Part shown: in pieces, positions 26,566-37,577 of the stretch
Layout of the letters: each line of letters opens with the position of its first letter
Position numbering within the stretch: the first letter of the stretch is position 1
Assembly: GCF_910592395.1 (NCBI RefSeq)
Contig: NC_088310.1
Coordinates: forward strand, 7,387,501-7,451,500
Direction of reading: 5' to 3'
DNA length: 64,000 nucleotides
Origin: Lineus longissimus
Lineage: Eukaryota; Nemertea; Pilidiophora; Heteronemertea; Lineidae
Made by a program: the position numbers and the translations under genes
Notes under the pieces: generated by a model
The model's database searches: none
Seen by the model: the letters and a program-made list of their open reading frames with translations, nothing else
What the model was told of the DNA's origin: nothing

Positions 26566-29039
26566 TTATTTCAAACCTCGCTGTGGCATTTGCCAATCAG
26601 CAAGATAAGCATCGTAGAAAAATACCTGCGGGTGATCGGGTTGATTCTTCGAGGGCAGCTCGTCAAGAGTGAACCCGGTATGACAAGGGTTCGAAGGAAA
26701 CAAAAGGCCAGACTCCCTATTGAACCATACCTCCCAAGCATCATGACAATTAGACACAAATAAAGGAAAACACCCCAGGAATAATGTCAAACGGTTGAAC
26801 AAATTCCTTCAGAGACGTCTTGAGGTTGCTAAGAGGCTGAAAGAAGCTTGAAGAATGTGATACTTGGGTTTGTAATGCGGAGGCTGGGTGGTTATAATAA
26901 TCTTGTCAAAGGGTTTGTTAAAGGGCCAGCATATGGGGCGACACCCGAGAGGGCTGGTAATCATGTCCCAAGGTGTGGCTTTATTATGAGATTATTAGTG
27001 CTCAATGAAGAAACCGAAAGAACCTGACATCTTTCTTCAGGTTGTAAACTGATAGTATTAGGGCGGACAATTTGTGTTTCTTGCGGTTGAGTTAGTTCTC
27101 ATCAGCAATTGAATATTGGACTTTTTATTGTAAATTTGTGCAGATTTCCAAGATGACAAGTTAAAGGGTCACAGCCAAAAACCCTTTTTACATTCTATAG
27201 ATAAATTTTGACACCTTATCCCATTGCAGTTGGGATGATTCTTATGATTTGATGATTATTAATTTGGCGGTGTCAATTTATGAAAGACATTTTTTAAAGA
27301 TGGAATGCGTTCAGATTTTGTTGGCAAGAAATTCTATCCTGCTTCAAGTTGGAAACTGAGGTTATCACTGTGAGCATCCTTCTATGTTGACAAAGTGTTT
27401 TGATGAAAATAGCTCAATCCATTTGCCATTTTCAAATCAAGAAGATCACATGAAGCATCCTGAATGCCAAATCGATGAAGTACCCTTGGGGAGGTGAACA
27501 AAGCCTTCATTCCCAGGGTCGCTGGTCGAGTTGACTAAGATTCCAGCACTGCCCCAAGATGAGTCCAGAGAAGCGTAATCAACCATGTTTGTTAGCGCTC
27601 GATAATCTTGCTTGAATTCTGGAGACATCCAATGATAGGATCCCGGGCATGCATATCAATTTTTTTACGGCTGGCAGTAAAAACAGGGACAAGGACTGTA
27701 TCAGAAAATGTTGATGAGCTGACAGCGACCAGTTACATCAAACACTCAAGTGTAATGAGATGGTGCTTGTTTTAAAGAGTCTCATCCCCTACCAAGGGTG
27801 CAGGGATGGCATGAAAAGCAGCATTTGAATGCGATTGGCTTTTGTTGCACTCTTGCCGTCTACTTAGAATGAATCGCATACTTCGTTGTTGGTTTATTTA
27901 CTTTTCTACAAGCCAGTTGGCAATACCTACTCAGCCACCAATTCAGAATAGTCAAATTCACATTGGAAAGCTGCAAATGTTGCCCGGTTAACTTAAGGCA
28001 GCTGCAGATTTTAATAATCACAGTTGCTAGATTTCACTTCTGATATTATCAAATGACAACAGCAAAGGTTACAAGATTCTGAGAGCTTGTAAAAGTAAAT
28101 CAATGGTCGATTGGGTTTGAAAATGGGAGGTGACCCATGAAGTATGGAGAGGTCATAGTAAGGTGTCCAGGGGTGATAAAGCATTGACCTCGGCCAATAC
28201 AGGTCACTTAGAAACAAGGCTCCAGGGACACTTGCTCATGTCTTTTGTTACATCTCTCTGCCAAGACTGACAGGTTTTTGTTTTTGATTCAGAAAATAGA
28301 TTTTCGATGACGACAGGGTCAAGAAGTTGTGGTGCCACGTTTACCAAATTGAATAACTGAAGATAAAATTATTGAGTAATTGACGGACAATCAATGAAAA
28401 TGTGCATGTGGTTATGTGTACTTTGAAAAATTGCATAACTGAAGTATTTCTGGGACCAAGCCACAATTATGGCGAAGCTCTGTGCAATAAACCAAAGCTG
28501 CCAAGACTGACAGACGGAATAACCCCAAAAATTATATTTCGAAGTAAAAACCATATCTAATTCTGCAAAATAGCGATGCTTTAACTAAATCCCAGGAGTA
28601 TGAGAGGACAAGACAAATTCTTCCGATTTAAAAACTGCACAAGATGCAGAGCCGTTCTCTGCAGCAATACCAAATCTCCCGATACTGAAGTGCGGAATAA
28701 TCCACAATTGCATTATTTATTTATTGGAATGTAATCTGAGGGAGAAACATCCAATTATGAAAGATGGAGACAAATCGTTCTCGTTATGTGTGCTCTCTTT
28801 CTACAATGATATAGTGATATTGTTACAAAACGAGACAAGCGACAATCCAATTTTCTCGTTTGCAGATGGGACCGTCACAAATGTTCTTGTTTGCAGCAAA
28901 TTTAAGTCAATAGGGATTACGATGCGAGAACTGGCGATTCAAAGCTGGTGAAGAGTTAACACGAGTATCGTAGCTTTTAAATGGGACTTGGCCAAATAAT
29001 TATGTAGTTTGGGTCTCACGTAACATCTCACCTCATGAG
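26566..29039. other. unique DNA with one weak candidate exon
   Basis: On the minus strand at 26566-26802 a 78-codon frame includes FTLDELPSKNQPDHPQ followed by a donor-like CAG|GTATTT. The reading is protein-like in feel, but I match it to no family and see no good acceptor. The rest has only short frames. Confidence 0.3.
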
Positions 29040-29240
29040 CAGCCCCTGTGGTGTAGTGGCTTGGGCTCTCGACTAGTTGTCAGGATGTCCCTGGTTCAAT
29101 CCCCATCGTTGGCCTAAAACTCTAGCCAGGTCTCTTTGCCTATCTTGCCTTTCTCTACCAACGTCTAGAAATGGGTGAAAGTCATGTCTCTTGAGCATGT
29201 TGAGCAGGGGATATTTCCAAAATCTCTAAGCCAGATATTC
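29040..29240 (+). mobile_element. tRNA-derived SINE head
   Basis: A pol III A box-like TGGTGTAGTGGCTTGG at about 29050 is followed about 40 bp later by a B box-like GGTTCAATCCCC at about 29093. The spacing fits a tRNA, but the presumed T-arm and acceptor do not pair well, so this is a tRNA-derived repeat rather than a working tRNA gene. The tail beyond about 29115 is unrecognised and the 3' limit is a guess. Confidence 0.5.
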
Positions 29241-32200
29241 AGCAGGTCAAAAATTTTAACAGTGCAGAGAATGCAAATTTAACCTAATATTTGCAAAGTT
29301 GACAATCGTAAGATGGTCCTCACCCTCCTTGAGACAACCCAGGTCTCTTTGCCCCCTAAATCCCTAAACCCAATACCCTCTTCAGCTACTCAGCTGACCC
29401 CAACAAAAGGGACTTTGGCAGGGACGTCCAGGGCACACGTTGGCCACGCTTCAAACCTCATCATAAAGTTAGATCCAGGGTCTAAATTCATATAATCAGG
29501 GGATAAAAACCCGGTATTTATAGCGATGAGTCTTAAAGATTCGTATCAACAAATTTGCGTTATTTTTGGCGGTAATTCCCCAACAATGGTTGTCCCGATC
29601 CCCAGACAGAGCCTAAGGTCACAGGCACTGAAACCTAAATTAAAGTTTTCATTTTCTTGGCGCCTATTGTCCGACGCCATGGTAGGACTCTCCGTTATTG
29701 GCGAGGGATGAAAAGATGTGATGCTATGTTTCGCTGGTTTACACAGGTGACGAGGATGAGGGTTGAAACCGGATCAGGTGCCTCCGAACTGACTAAATTA
29801 CAATCGGTGGAAGAAAAACGGCCAATCACCTCCGGCACTTTTGTCAACAACTTTCAAAGGACTCCAAAATTAATTTGATACCTATTTGAAGTAGCCAACG
29901 GTCTCATTAGAAAGCTAAGAAGATGTTTTTAAAGTATTGTCAAAGGTTGACCTTTGTTATCTTGAAGGGATTGCTATTCTCACCTTGGCTATTCTCGCCA
30001 TCCTCTGGGGACAAAAAAGGGTCAGCGCTTCCATATTTTTCATTTCAAGTGACACGGATGACCTTCAAATAATGAGAATTAAACGTTGGCAAGAACTTAG
30101 TTCCTTTTCCATTGTCAAACAACTTCCTTAGCGGACAAGCTCCAGCCATTTAAAGTTTTTTATACTTTGAAGTTCCAAGTGACCACAAATGACCTTCAAA
30201 CTCATCAAAGAAAGGACGGCAAATTTGTTTTCACAGCTTTGCGGCTGAAGCGCATAGATGGTCCCAATCCCACTTCCCGAAAATACGAGTATGAACTAAC
30301 CTTGCCTGAGGGAAATCTCCTCATTACATGGTTCATCATGGAGGAAACTTTAGCCTCATCGATAAGACTGTGACATGAACTATCAGGCCTAAAGGGGAGA
30401 AAGTGGTCCAAGAACAGTTAAAACTTGCCTGACACCCAGATTTTTTTTCCATTCGCAACCACATCTAACAAAGTTTTGGACAGGATGTCTTCCAACTGTT
30501 AATCCCTGAATGTTTCATCCCTGTAAGTAACATGAGGCTTAAGGAACAATGTCCCTTTTTCTATTGTTCCTTTTTGTTTTACCAAAGAAAAAAAAGCCAA
30601 AAGCTCTGCAATATGATATCTTTGATACCCTTCGATTGTCTTGGGAAACAAAAGTATCAAAGATCCAATGAAAGGGTTCGCAGGAAGTACGTTACCCTAA
30701 GGGATGTAATACTTCCGTCAACAATCGTTCAAGGATATGTAACCCACAGCTAATGAGACCCTTCCAAGGGATAAAAATCCCCTTTTTGTTTCGACAAGGA
30801 CATTAAGTCGGAATCTTCTTCCTGTAATTCAGTTAATGTGATGACCATCCACCCCCAGGAGTTTTCACAACTCCGATCAAAGAGTTTTGCAAGCGTTTTC
30901 CACAAAGGGTAAGTAATGTTTCCTTGACAAACTTTACAAGGATGTGACGTAGATTGCCAAAGGCCCTTTAACCTTTCAGTCTGATACAGACTATCTCTTC
31001 TTATGGAAGGGCCTGGGAAGTTAAACCTTTCAACAGTAACTCAATGTTTCTTTTATCTCGAAAAACTTCACTAGGACTTGAAGGAAATGGCAAAGTCCTT
31101 GAAAGTTTTATTTCTGATTATCAATTGGCGACATTTCCTTGACAAACATGGATGCAAAAAATTGCCAAAGTCTGATACTGACAACCTCGTCTGTGAAAGA
31201 ACCATGGATCGGATTAAAATTTGTTTTCTTAAAATTGACAAGGATTTAAAGGAAACAGCTGAGATTCAGATATTGTTGTGTTTGCGAGGAGTCCAGAATA
31301 AGACTAAGCTGAGATCATGGAGAAATTCTTAATATTTTTTTGGCAAAACTGTCCTTGAACAATTCTACAAATATATAAAGGTCATCTTCTCTGGCGAAGT
31401 TTACAACGTCTCATTTCTCGAAAGGATGACTTCACACAACACCCCTCTCTCAAAAAGGTCCAAGGAGAAGGGCCTCAGGAGGATGATTCACAAGGATCCC
31501 TACTGCTGCACAAGGGCTAAGGCCCTTTAAAGCCCACTATCTCATTGAAACAGGTATTCTCAAGGTTTCTCATGCCCTTAGGGAAGGTCCTTCAAGTGTC
31601 TAAGACACCAACAGGTGCCAGGCTCAACCGGGAAGGGACAGAATATCATATATCTAATCTCTGAAAGGGATTTTGAAGGCTACAAATGGTACAGACGGAA
31701 ATCTATCCAAAGTAAACTTGCGGTTAAATAAAAACAAATTAGAAACGATTACAATAATCGAAGGACGAAGACCAAGACACTCAAAGGACGGCTACTCCAG
31801 GTACTTGACGGATCGTATGTCCTTGAAGACAGGGCATTACTATCAAGTATCAGACTAACACTTGTCAGGGAAAGGGCTTCAAGCAACTGGTAACACCAAT
31901 AAGGTTGTGAACTTCTGACCCCTAAGGGAGGCGGACAATAAACCTCAATGAATAGGGAATTTACTTAGAGAAAGTACTTCCGTGCCCTTTTCCCAACCGT
32001 GTAAAGTCAAGTTTACTCGTAGGATGATATTTTTTTAATCTGTATTTTTTTCACGGCTCATTAATTTGAGTATCAGGGTCCTTGCCTATAAGTAATCAAT
32101 ATACCAAGTTTCACCAAGGTTACATGCATGATTACTGCACAACGAGATTGAGTACAAACTGCATTACTATTTTCCTCGACCACCAGTAATAACGGCATAA

Positions 32201-32608
32201 CCCTTTAATCTATATTTTGATTTACAAATGAACACACATTGTATCAAGAATTCATAAAGACTAGTCTTCATTTATTCTTGATGGCATATACCTTTAGATT
32301 TCAACCAATTTCCAAGAGACAAAAAGTCCAAGATGCATAGGAAGACAGGTGCGTCGACCATAAGAAATTCAGAAGTATGCCTCGGAGACACACTTAAGTC
32401 TAACGGAAGGACATATTTGGCGAAGGAAAAAATTGTCATTTCTGGTGTTGTGTTTCTCAAGGCTGTTTGTCTCAAGTTACAGCTTATGTTTGCCAGAAAT
32501 CGGAAAGAAAGTTTGGATATTCTTTTCGAATCTAACGAGGCATTCCACTGAAAGTAATTGATCAAATAATTTGGTTGATTTATAAGAATGGAGACCACTA
32601 ACGCTGAA
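29241..32608. other. unique DNA, no supported gene
   Basis: Open frames are 84 codons or fewer until 32272-32655 minus (127 codons), which has no recognised domain. The stretch 30.7-31.6 kb repeats short motifs such as CTTGACAAA and AAGGCCCTTT without a regular period. Confidence 0.5.
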
Positions 32609-32920
32609 CTATTTTTAAGATTAAGGGTCGAGAAATCTTTTTTACGTGTTGACATGATAATTAGTTTAGGCTTTCTAATTTTTTACGAACTAACAATTCT
32701 TTAATGGAAGCAATGGACCATACCACTCATCCAAAGAATTTGAAGGACTTCCACGAATGAGGCTTACTATTTTTAAGATACAGGAAAAAGAAATTTCACA
32801 GTTGACCAAGGTAGATTATTTTAAGCTTTCTAATTTTTTTAAACCTACAATTTTTACCGAATGCGATGGACCAAACCTGGACCAAATTAAAAAATTTAAG
32901 GAGTAAATAATCTTTTTCAC
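32609..32920. repeat. ~155-bp tandem duplication (diverged)
   Basis: CTATTTTTAAGAT starts both copies (32609, 32767). Each continues with a GTTGAC (32648, 32801), GCTTTCTAATTTTTT, and GATGGACCA or CAATGGACCA near the end. Substitutions and small indels are frequent, so the duplication is old. Confidence 0.7.
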
Positions 32921-33741
32921 CTGTTTATTGGCCTGGACTTTGCTCTGAAAGTTGAAAAGTACATATTTTCTGCTGCCAGGACTAGTTGATTTACATCACT
33001 CCAGGAGGCCTCTCGAAGATTCAAGTGATATCCCTAGCCACACCTGTGCTCCTAGGCCTCCTAGGTAGCAAACTATTAGCAAGAAACTGAAACTATGGAT
33101 GTTTCTGCCCTATTGAACCTGGCAAACTCACTAGCTGCAACTTACATAATTTGATATATTTGCACAGAACTTTTCTTTACAGTTCTCATTTTTCTGAGTC
33201 AGCCTAGCAGTAATTGGCCGCATGACCAGCTAACGACCTCTCATCTTAATCTGTTGGTCTAAAATACAACAAAAATGATGTAAACTCGTGCAGGATTTGC
33301 ATTCTTCTCCACAGACGCTGGCATCAAAATGCCCCTCCAAACTAAATATAGCCCCGACACGAGTGTATAAGTGACTCAGGGTGCACGTGGCATTTAGATA
33401 AATCTACCAGGGCATAAATCAACGTATTAGAGCAGCGAATTCTGCATCAAGGGTCAGTTTAACTCGACAGGGGATCACACGGACAAAAAGCAACAACGAC
33501 AGGCTCCATTCACCGAAGACAAGCTGTTTCACTTTTGCTTGTTCGAAATCATGGTCAAACTTTGGTGACAACTAACGCAATAGACAGCCAATTAATTCCG
33601 CAATAGTTAGGTTATAAGGTCATGGGCCCTGGGTGGGTTCAGCGAGGGATTTACCTCAGGGGTGAGGTGAATATGGTTGATTGATGGGAGGCATTGAAGG
33701 GAAATGACATGATGCAGCAAGGAATCTCCTCTGGCAGTGAG
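32921..33741. other. unique DNA, no gene seen
   Basis: No open frame of note and no repeat recognised. Confidence 0.55.
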
Positions 33742-33780
33742 CATTTGTTGCTGGATCATACATTTGTTGCTGGATCATAC
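33742..33780. repeat. 19-bp tandem duplication
   Basis: CATTTGTTGCTGGATCATA occurs at 33742 and directly again at 33761. Confidence 0.95.
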
Positions 33781-33924
33781 AAATGGATTCAAGCAAACGG
33801 TCAAAGATCTTGTTCTGCTCTTGAAATTAGCAGTTCCCAGAACTGCTGATATGTCTTCTAAATGCATTTTGGATGAGAAGCCTCGAAGGAGCAATTTTGA
33901 TAACTGTGACCTGTGATTTGATTG

Positions 33925-34042
33925 CAACCTGCAATCAATATCTAATCGAGCAATTACCAGTTTTACCTGCAGACTAGAGATGCTTTTGTCACACACTGCA
34001 TAGCAGCGGTTATGATTTTAGGTAGCTGTGATTTAAATTGCT
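33925..34042 (-). repeat. dispersed repeat family R1, copy 1
   Basis: Read on the minus strand it contains GTGACAAAAGCATCTC, then CTGCAGGTAAAACTGGTAAT, then a GATTGCAGGTTGCAATC end. Copies lie at 41250-41346 (minus) and 56831-56940 (plus). The frame across the core reads SSLQVKLVI here and SSLWVKLVI in copy 3, so a decayed coding or exon-derived repeat is possible. The family is not one I can name. Confidence 0.65.
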
Positions 34043-34879
34043 CGTACAGGAATCGCTTTATATTTGAGACAGGTACAAGGAATTGAAAGGAAGAGATTTC
34101 GTGAGACTAAATAGCTGTGGTGTTCTTCCTGACATTGTGATAAATGTCGTTTATGTTGACAAAGATAATGGTGATATATGCAGGTGGAGACAGCCACATC
34201 TTGATTGATGGCCAATAAGTCAAGTGGATCATCGAGGGTGTCTAAGGCCAGGTGATTTGTGTAGGATAGGTCCTTAATCCAAACACCGGTTGTCACCAAG
34301 AATGTTAGATTTACATTTAATGCAGTATTCATGAGCTAGTAGCTAGTACCCATAACATGGCGGACACCTTGATTAGTCAGTTGAAAAGGTTGACCGCCGT
34401 GTGACTTGGGGTACTGTAGTGTCATTCCAAAACTCAGCTCCAGCACTCGGCCACCGGCAGACAATTTAGAGCTGGGAGTAATACTATGAAGCTCGCACTG
34501 GAACTGCACTGCTTCTAGTCGGCAATGAGAACTTAAAGTCATGTTTTTCAGTCAAGATTTATTGGGAGTTGCTATAGCCAAAGAACTCATCTGAAATGAA
34601 CTTGGGTACTCAGTGATAAAAAGCCATTGTGGAAGAAAAAAACACACCAACAAATTTAAGATGCTTATGCTACCATGATGCGTGACATCACATTCGTGAT
34701 TGTGCAGCTAATGAGACATTGTTTATGAATGCTCTACGACAGCAGACAAGACATTACTGGTCATGGGCATGACTGATAAAACTGATGGCTGCATTAGCTG
34801 TGGATGCTGCCTGGTTTCTAACGATTGGTTTCATGCCTGGCATGATGACACACCCTGGACAGGATTGTCAGTGTCACGA
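34043..34879. other. unique DNA, no gene seen
   Basis: Frames are 99 codons or fewer, no domain recognised. The two minus frames at 34033-34332 and 34336-34542 lie end to end but share no evident similarity to a family. Confidence 0.5.
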
Positions 34880-34883
34880 TAAA

Positions 34884-35080
34884 GGGTTGACCATAGCCAC
34901 CACCATTTGGCCTAGAACTTGAAATCCTAAACCAATTAGAACTCCTACAAATTGAAGTGAATGCCATTTTTGAGGGTAGGAGTTTGTTCCCAGGAAAACA
35001 AAGATTCGACTCCCACCCTAGGTTCTAATTGTTTTAGGATTTCAAGTTCCAGCCAAAATGGTTGTACTTATGGTCAACCC
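34884..35080. mobile_element. TTAA-type palindromic MITE, copy 1
   Basis: The 197-bp element is an inverted repeat almost end to end. The left GGGTTGACCATAG matches the reverse complement of the right TTATGGTCAACCC. Inner blocks AACTTGAAATCCTAAA and TTTAGGATTTCAAGTT also pair. It belongs with the copies at 37380 and 53651. The flanks read TAAA and TCAA, probably mutated TTAA target duplications. No coding capacity. TTAA targets suggest mobilisation by a piggyBac-like or Sola3-like transposase. Confidence 0.85.
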
Positions 35081-35270
35081 TCAAGAGCTATACAGAGACA
35101 CTTCCGTGATACTGATTGTATATTTGGTAATCTGGAAGTTTTGTTCATGATTCCTGCAGACTGTGGTGCTGTTTTGAAGTTCTCAAAGGACTATATATAA
35201 GAAACAGTCATCTACTATTATTAGCCAGTCTCAGGAAGTTAAAGTACATTCAGATCGAATCGAGAAAGTA
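35081..35270. other. short unique stretch
   Basis: Between the MITE and the duplicated segment. No feature seen. Confidence 0.5.
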
Positions 35271-35670
35271 TTTTCCCACGGACTATGCCACCACTGACAT
35301 CACCAGTCAGCAATGATCATGCCTATTTTTGCAATCACTTTATTGCATACCTTGCTGGTAAAAGCACCAAAAACATTCTTGATTACTTCTCAACCACTCG
35401 TGTTTCACCATGATCCAGCTGATACGCAATAACCTGTGGACAGTTCCCCCGCAAATATTTTCAAGAAGGCATTTTCCCACGGATCAGGCCATCAGTGACA
35501 TCATCTCTCGGCAATGATTAACCGGCAATCTTTGCAATCACTTATCGCATTGCACACCTAGCAGGACATGTTTGATTCCCTCCCAGTCGCTGCCTTCACA
35601 CCAAGGAATCAGCTGACCCAACTGAAACCTGCGGACAGCTCTACCGCAAATATTTCCCATGCCTGTGACA
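35271..35670 (+). repeat. ~201-bp tandem duplication (diverged)
   Basis: TTTTCCCACGGA begins both copies (35271, 35472). Both continue with a GACATCA, a GGCAATGATTA or CAGCAATGATCA, TTTGCAATCACTT, and a GGACAGYTC..CCGCAAATATTT end. A fragment resembling the start reappears at 35855. Confidence 0.7.
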
Positions 35671-35846
35671 CGAAATCGTTGATAAGAACCATAAATCTCA
35701 ACACCAAGAAAGCAAAACTTCTAAAAACGTCGATGCGCCGAAAGGTAAATTATTTAAAGGAAAAACAACGCTTACGAGTAGCAAGAAAGAAACCAATCGC
35801 TTTCCGTAAATTTGCAAAAATACCAGTTTTTCACCTTTGCTGGTGA
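35568..35846 (+). pseudogene. basic ORF, possible THAP/transposase remnant
   Basis: The 92-codon frame turns strongly basic near residues 47-80 (KKAKLLKTSMRRKVNYLKEK and following). This recalls the basic coiled coil that follows THAP domains in P-element-type transposases. No zinc-coordinating C2CH signature is visible upstream, and the frame overlaps the second copy of the 201-bp duplication, so it may be chance. There is no splice or promoter evidence. Treat it as a decayed transposase fragment at best. Confidence 0.2.
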
Positions 35847-35855
35847 CATCAGCAT

Positions 35856-37375
35856 TTTCTCACGATCCTTCCATCGTTTTCTGACTCATCCAGGTAATCA
35901 TTCAGCGATAATTTGTTTGTAAACAAGCCCTGATCGAGCAAGTCCGAGGCAACTTTCTCAGGACCTCGCCGATTATGAAGGTAGCCATAATCACGATCTT
36001 GATTCATCCTTAGGTCAATCTTTCAAATCGCTGATTTGTTACAGCCAGGTGAGTTAAAGGAAGAGGCACTCATCATCTGACATCATGGATATCAAGTTTG
36101 ACTTTGTAGAACAAACCATAGATCCGTTACGTAGTTATGATTAAACTCTAACTTATATATTTCATCCATCATGTCCATGTTGAGTTTCACAGATATTGTC
36201 TCCACCAGAAAAGCATGAACGACGGAATCTCAATTTTTCTTCTATCAATCAGATCTCGCCATCTTTAACAAGTTAAGCTCTGATACGCAAAAACATTAGC
36301 AGCAACATTGCAAGGTCTTGCCTGTTGGTGCAAATGCTACGGATGGCCAATTCGAACTGCGCAGAAACGAGTTTGGTATCAAATTTCTTAAATGCGAATT
36401 GCGCGATCAGGAAAATGCAGCACGAATAACCTTTTTTTGCATGCACTCTGAATAATTGAGATTCAAATATAGAAATAAATTGCCTCAATTAAAAAAGAGC
36501 ATGCACAATCAACAGGGTTGGAACAAGCAGCTTAATTATAACACGGCTCAACGTGACTGATGCCGGTGTTAGCATTAGCCATGTTAGCTTCAAATGTTTG
36601 TTGCTGCCTCCAGTTGAGACAACTAACCTGATGAATCCATCTTTGTCAAGGCAGGAGTCCATCATCCATAAAGGCACCAGACGCAAGGAACATCGGATGT
36701 GGCGATCAAAGTGAAGTGACCTCAAGGTTCCAAGCAGTTTATCTGTTACAGTTTCTAAGGAGCAACCAAAGTTGGCCAACTCAACAAATTTTCACAGCAC
36801 TTCAGAGACATGCGACTGTCGCAATTTAAGGGGTGTCAATTGTGATTTGGACCGTACGCATAGATTTTTTCCTAGACTGTTCCTGTATTTTCTCAAAAAG
36901 TTTGACTAAAAGCCATCAATTGGTATCCCTTTTATTGTGTGAAAGATTTATTTAACCTTTCTTATATCAGAAAACTATACTCTTCCACCATGATGGTATC
37001 TTTGGCATTTTATGAGAGATTAAAAGAGTAACAAAACATCCGAAGAAATCAAGGGTCTTATATTACTGTAATAGGAAACGCCATCAGAAAGAATCAAAGT
37101 AAAGAGATTTGACTTTTTTGACCCAAAACTCCAACGAGGTCACAGTGTCCTTAAGAGAGTTGACACGCATTGTCAAATAAATGATTCAGAAGTGCAATGA
37201 AAACAAAAGTACTACATCTGATATTAAATCATCTGTATTAAATCAATAATGATGATGATGGTCGAGGGGAAAAGATAATATTTTCCATCCAGGATCAAAG
37301 GTACTTTCCCCACAATTGATGGGAGATGCAGGTGAAGGTTTCTTTGTCGTGTTTGTTTGGATTCAGCGAGGACAC
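35856..37375. other. unique DNA, no gene seen
   Basis: Two adjacent minus frames (36273-36488, 36489-36779; up to 96 codons) have no recognised domain. No repeat was noted apart from a short (GAT)n-like run at about 37246. Confidence 0.5.
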
Positions 37376-37379
37376 TTAA

Positions 37380-37573
37380 GGTTGACCATAGACACCACCA
37401 TCTTGGCCCTGAAGCAATTAGAACTCCTTCAAATTGAAGTGAATGCCAATTTCAAGGGTGGGAGTCCGTTCTCTAGAAAATTGTGAAATTTGCACTTACT
37501 CCGTTCTGAAAAAGTTCTTATTGCTTTAGGATTTCACTGTTCTAGCCAAAATGGTGGTGCCGATGGTCCACCC
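37380..37573. mobile_element. TTAA-type palindromic MITE, copy 2
   Basis: It begins GGTTGACCATAGACACCACC and ends GGTGCCGATGGTCCACCC. Perfect TTAA sits on both sides (37376-37379 and 37574-37577). Internal AGCAATTAGAACTCCTT and its partner near TTCTTATTGCTTTAGGATTT make the arms. Same family as the copies at 34884 and 53651. Confidence 0.9.
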
Positions 37574-37577
37574 TTAA

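Noticed and set aside
26566-26802. Minus-strand frame with FTLDELPSKNQPDHPQ as an exon
   Set aside because: There is a donor-like CAG|GTATTT but no credible acceptor and no known family; kept only as a remark.
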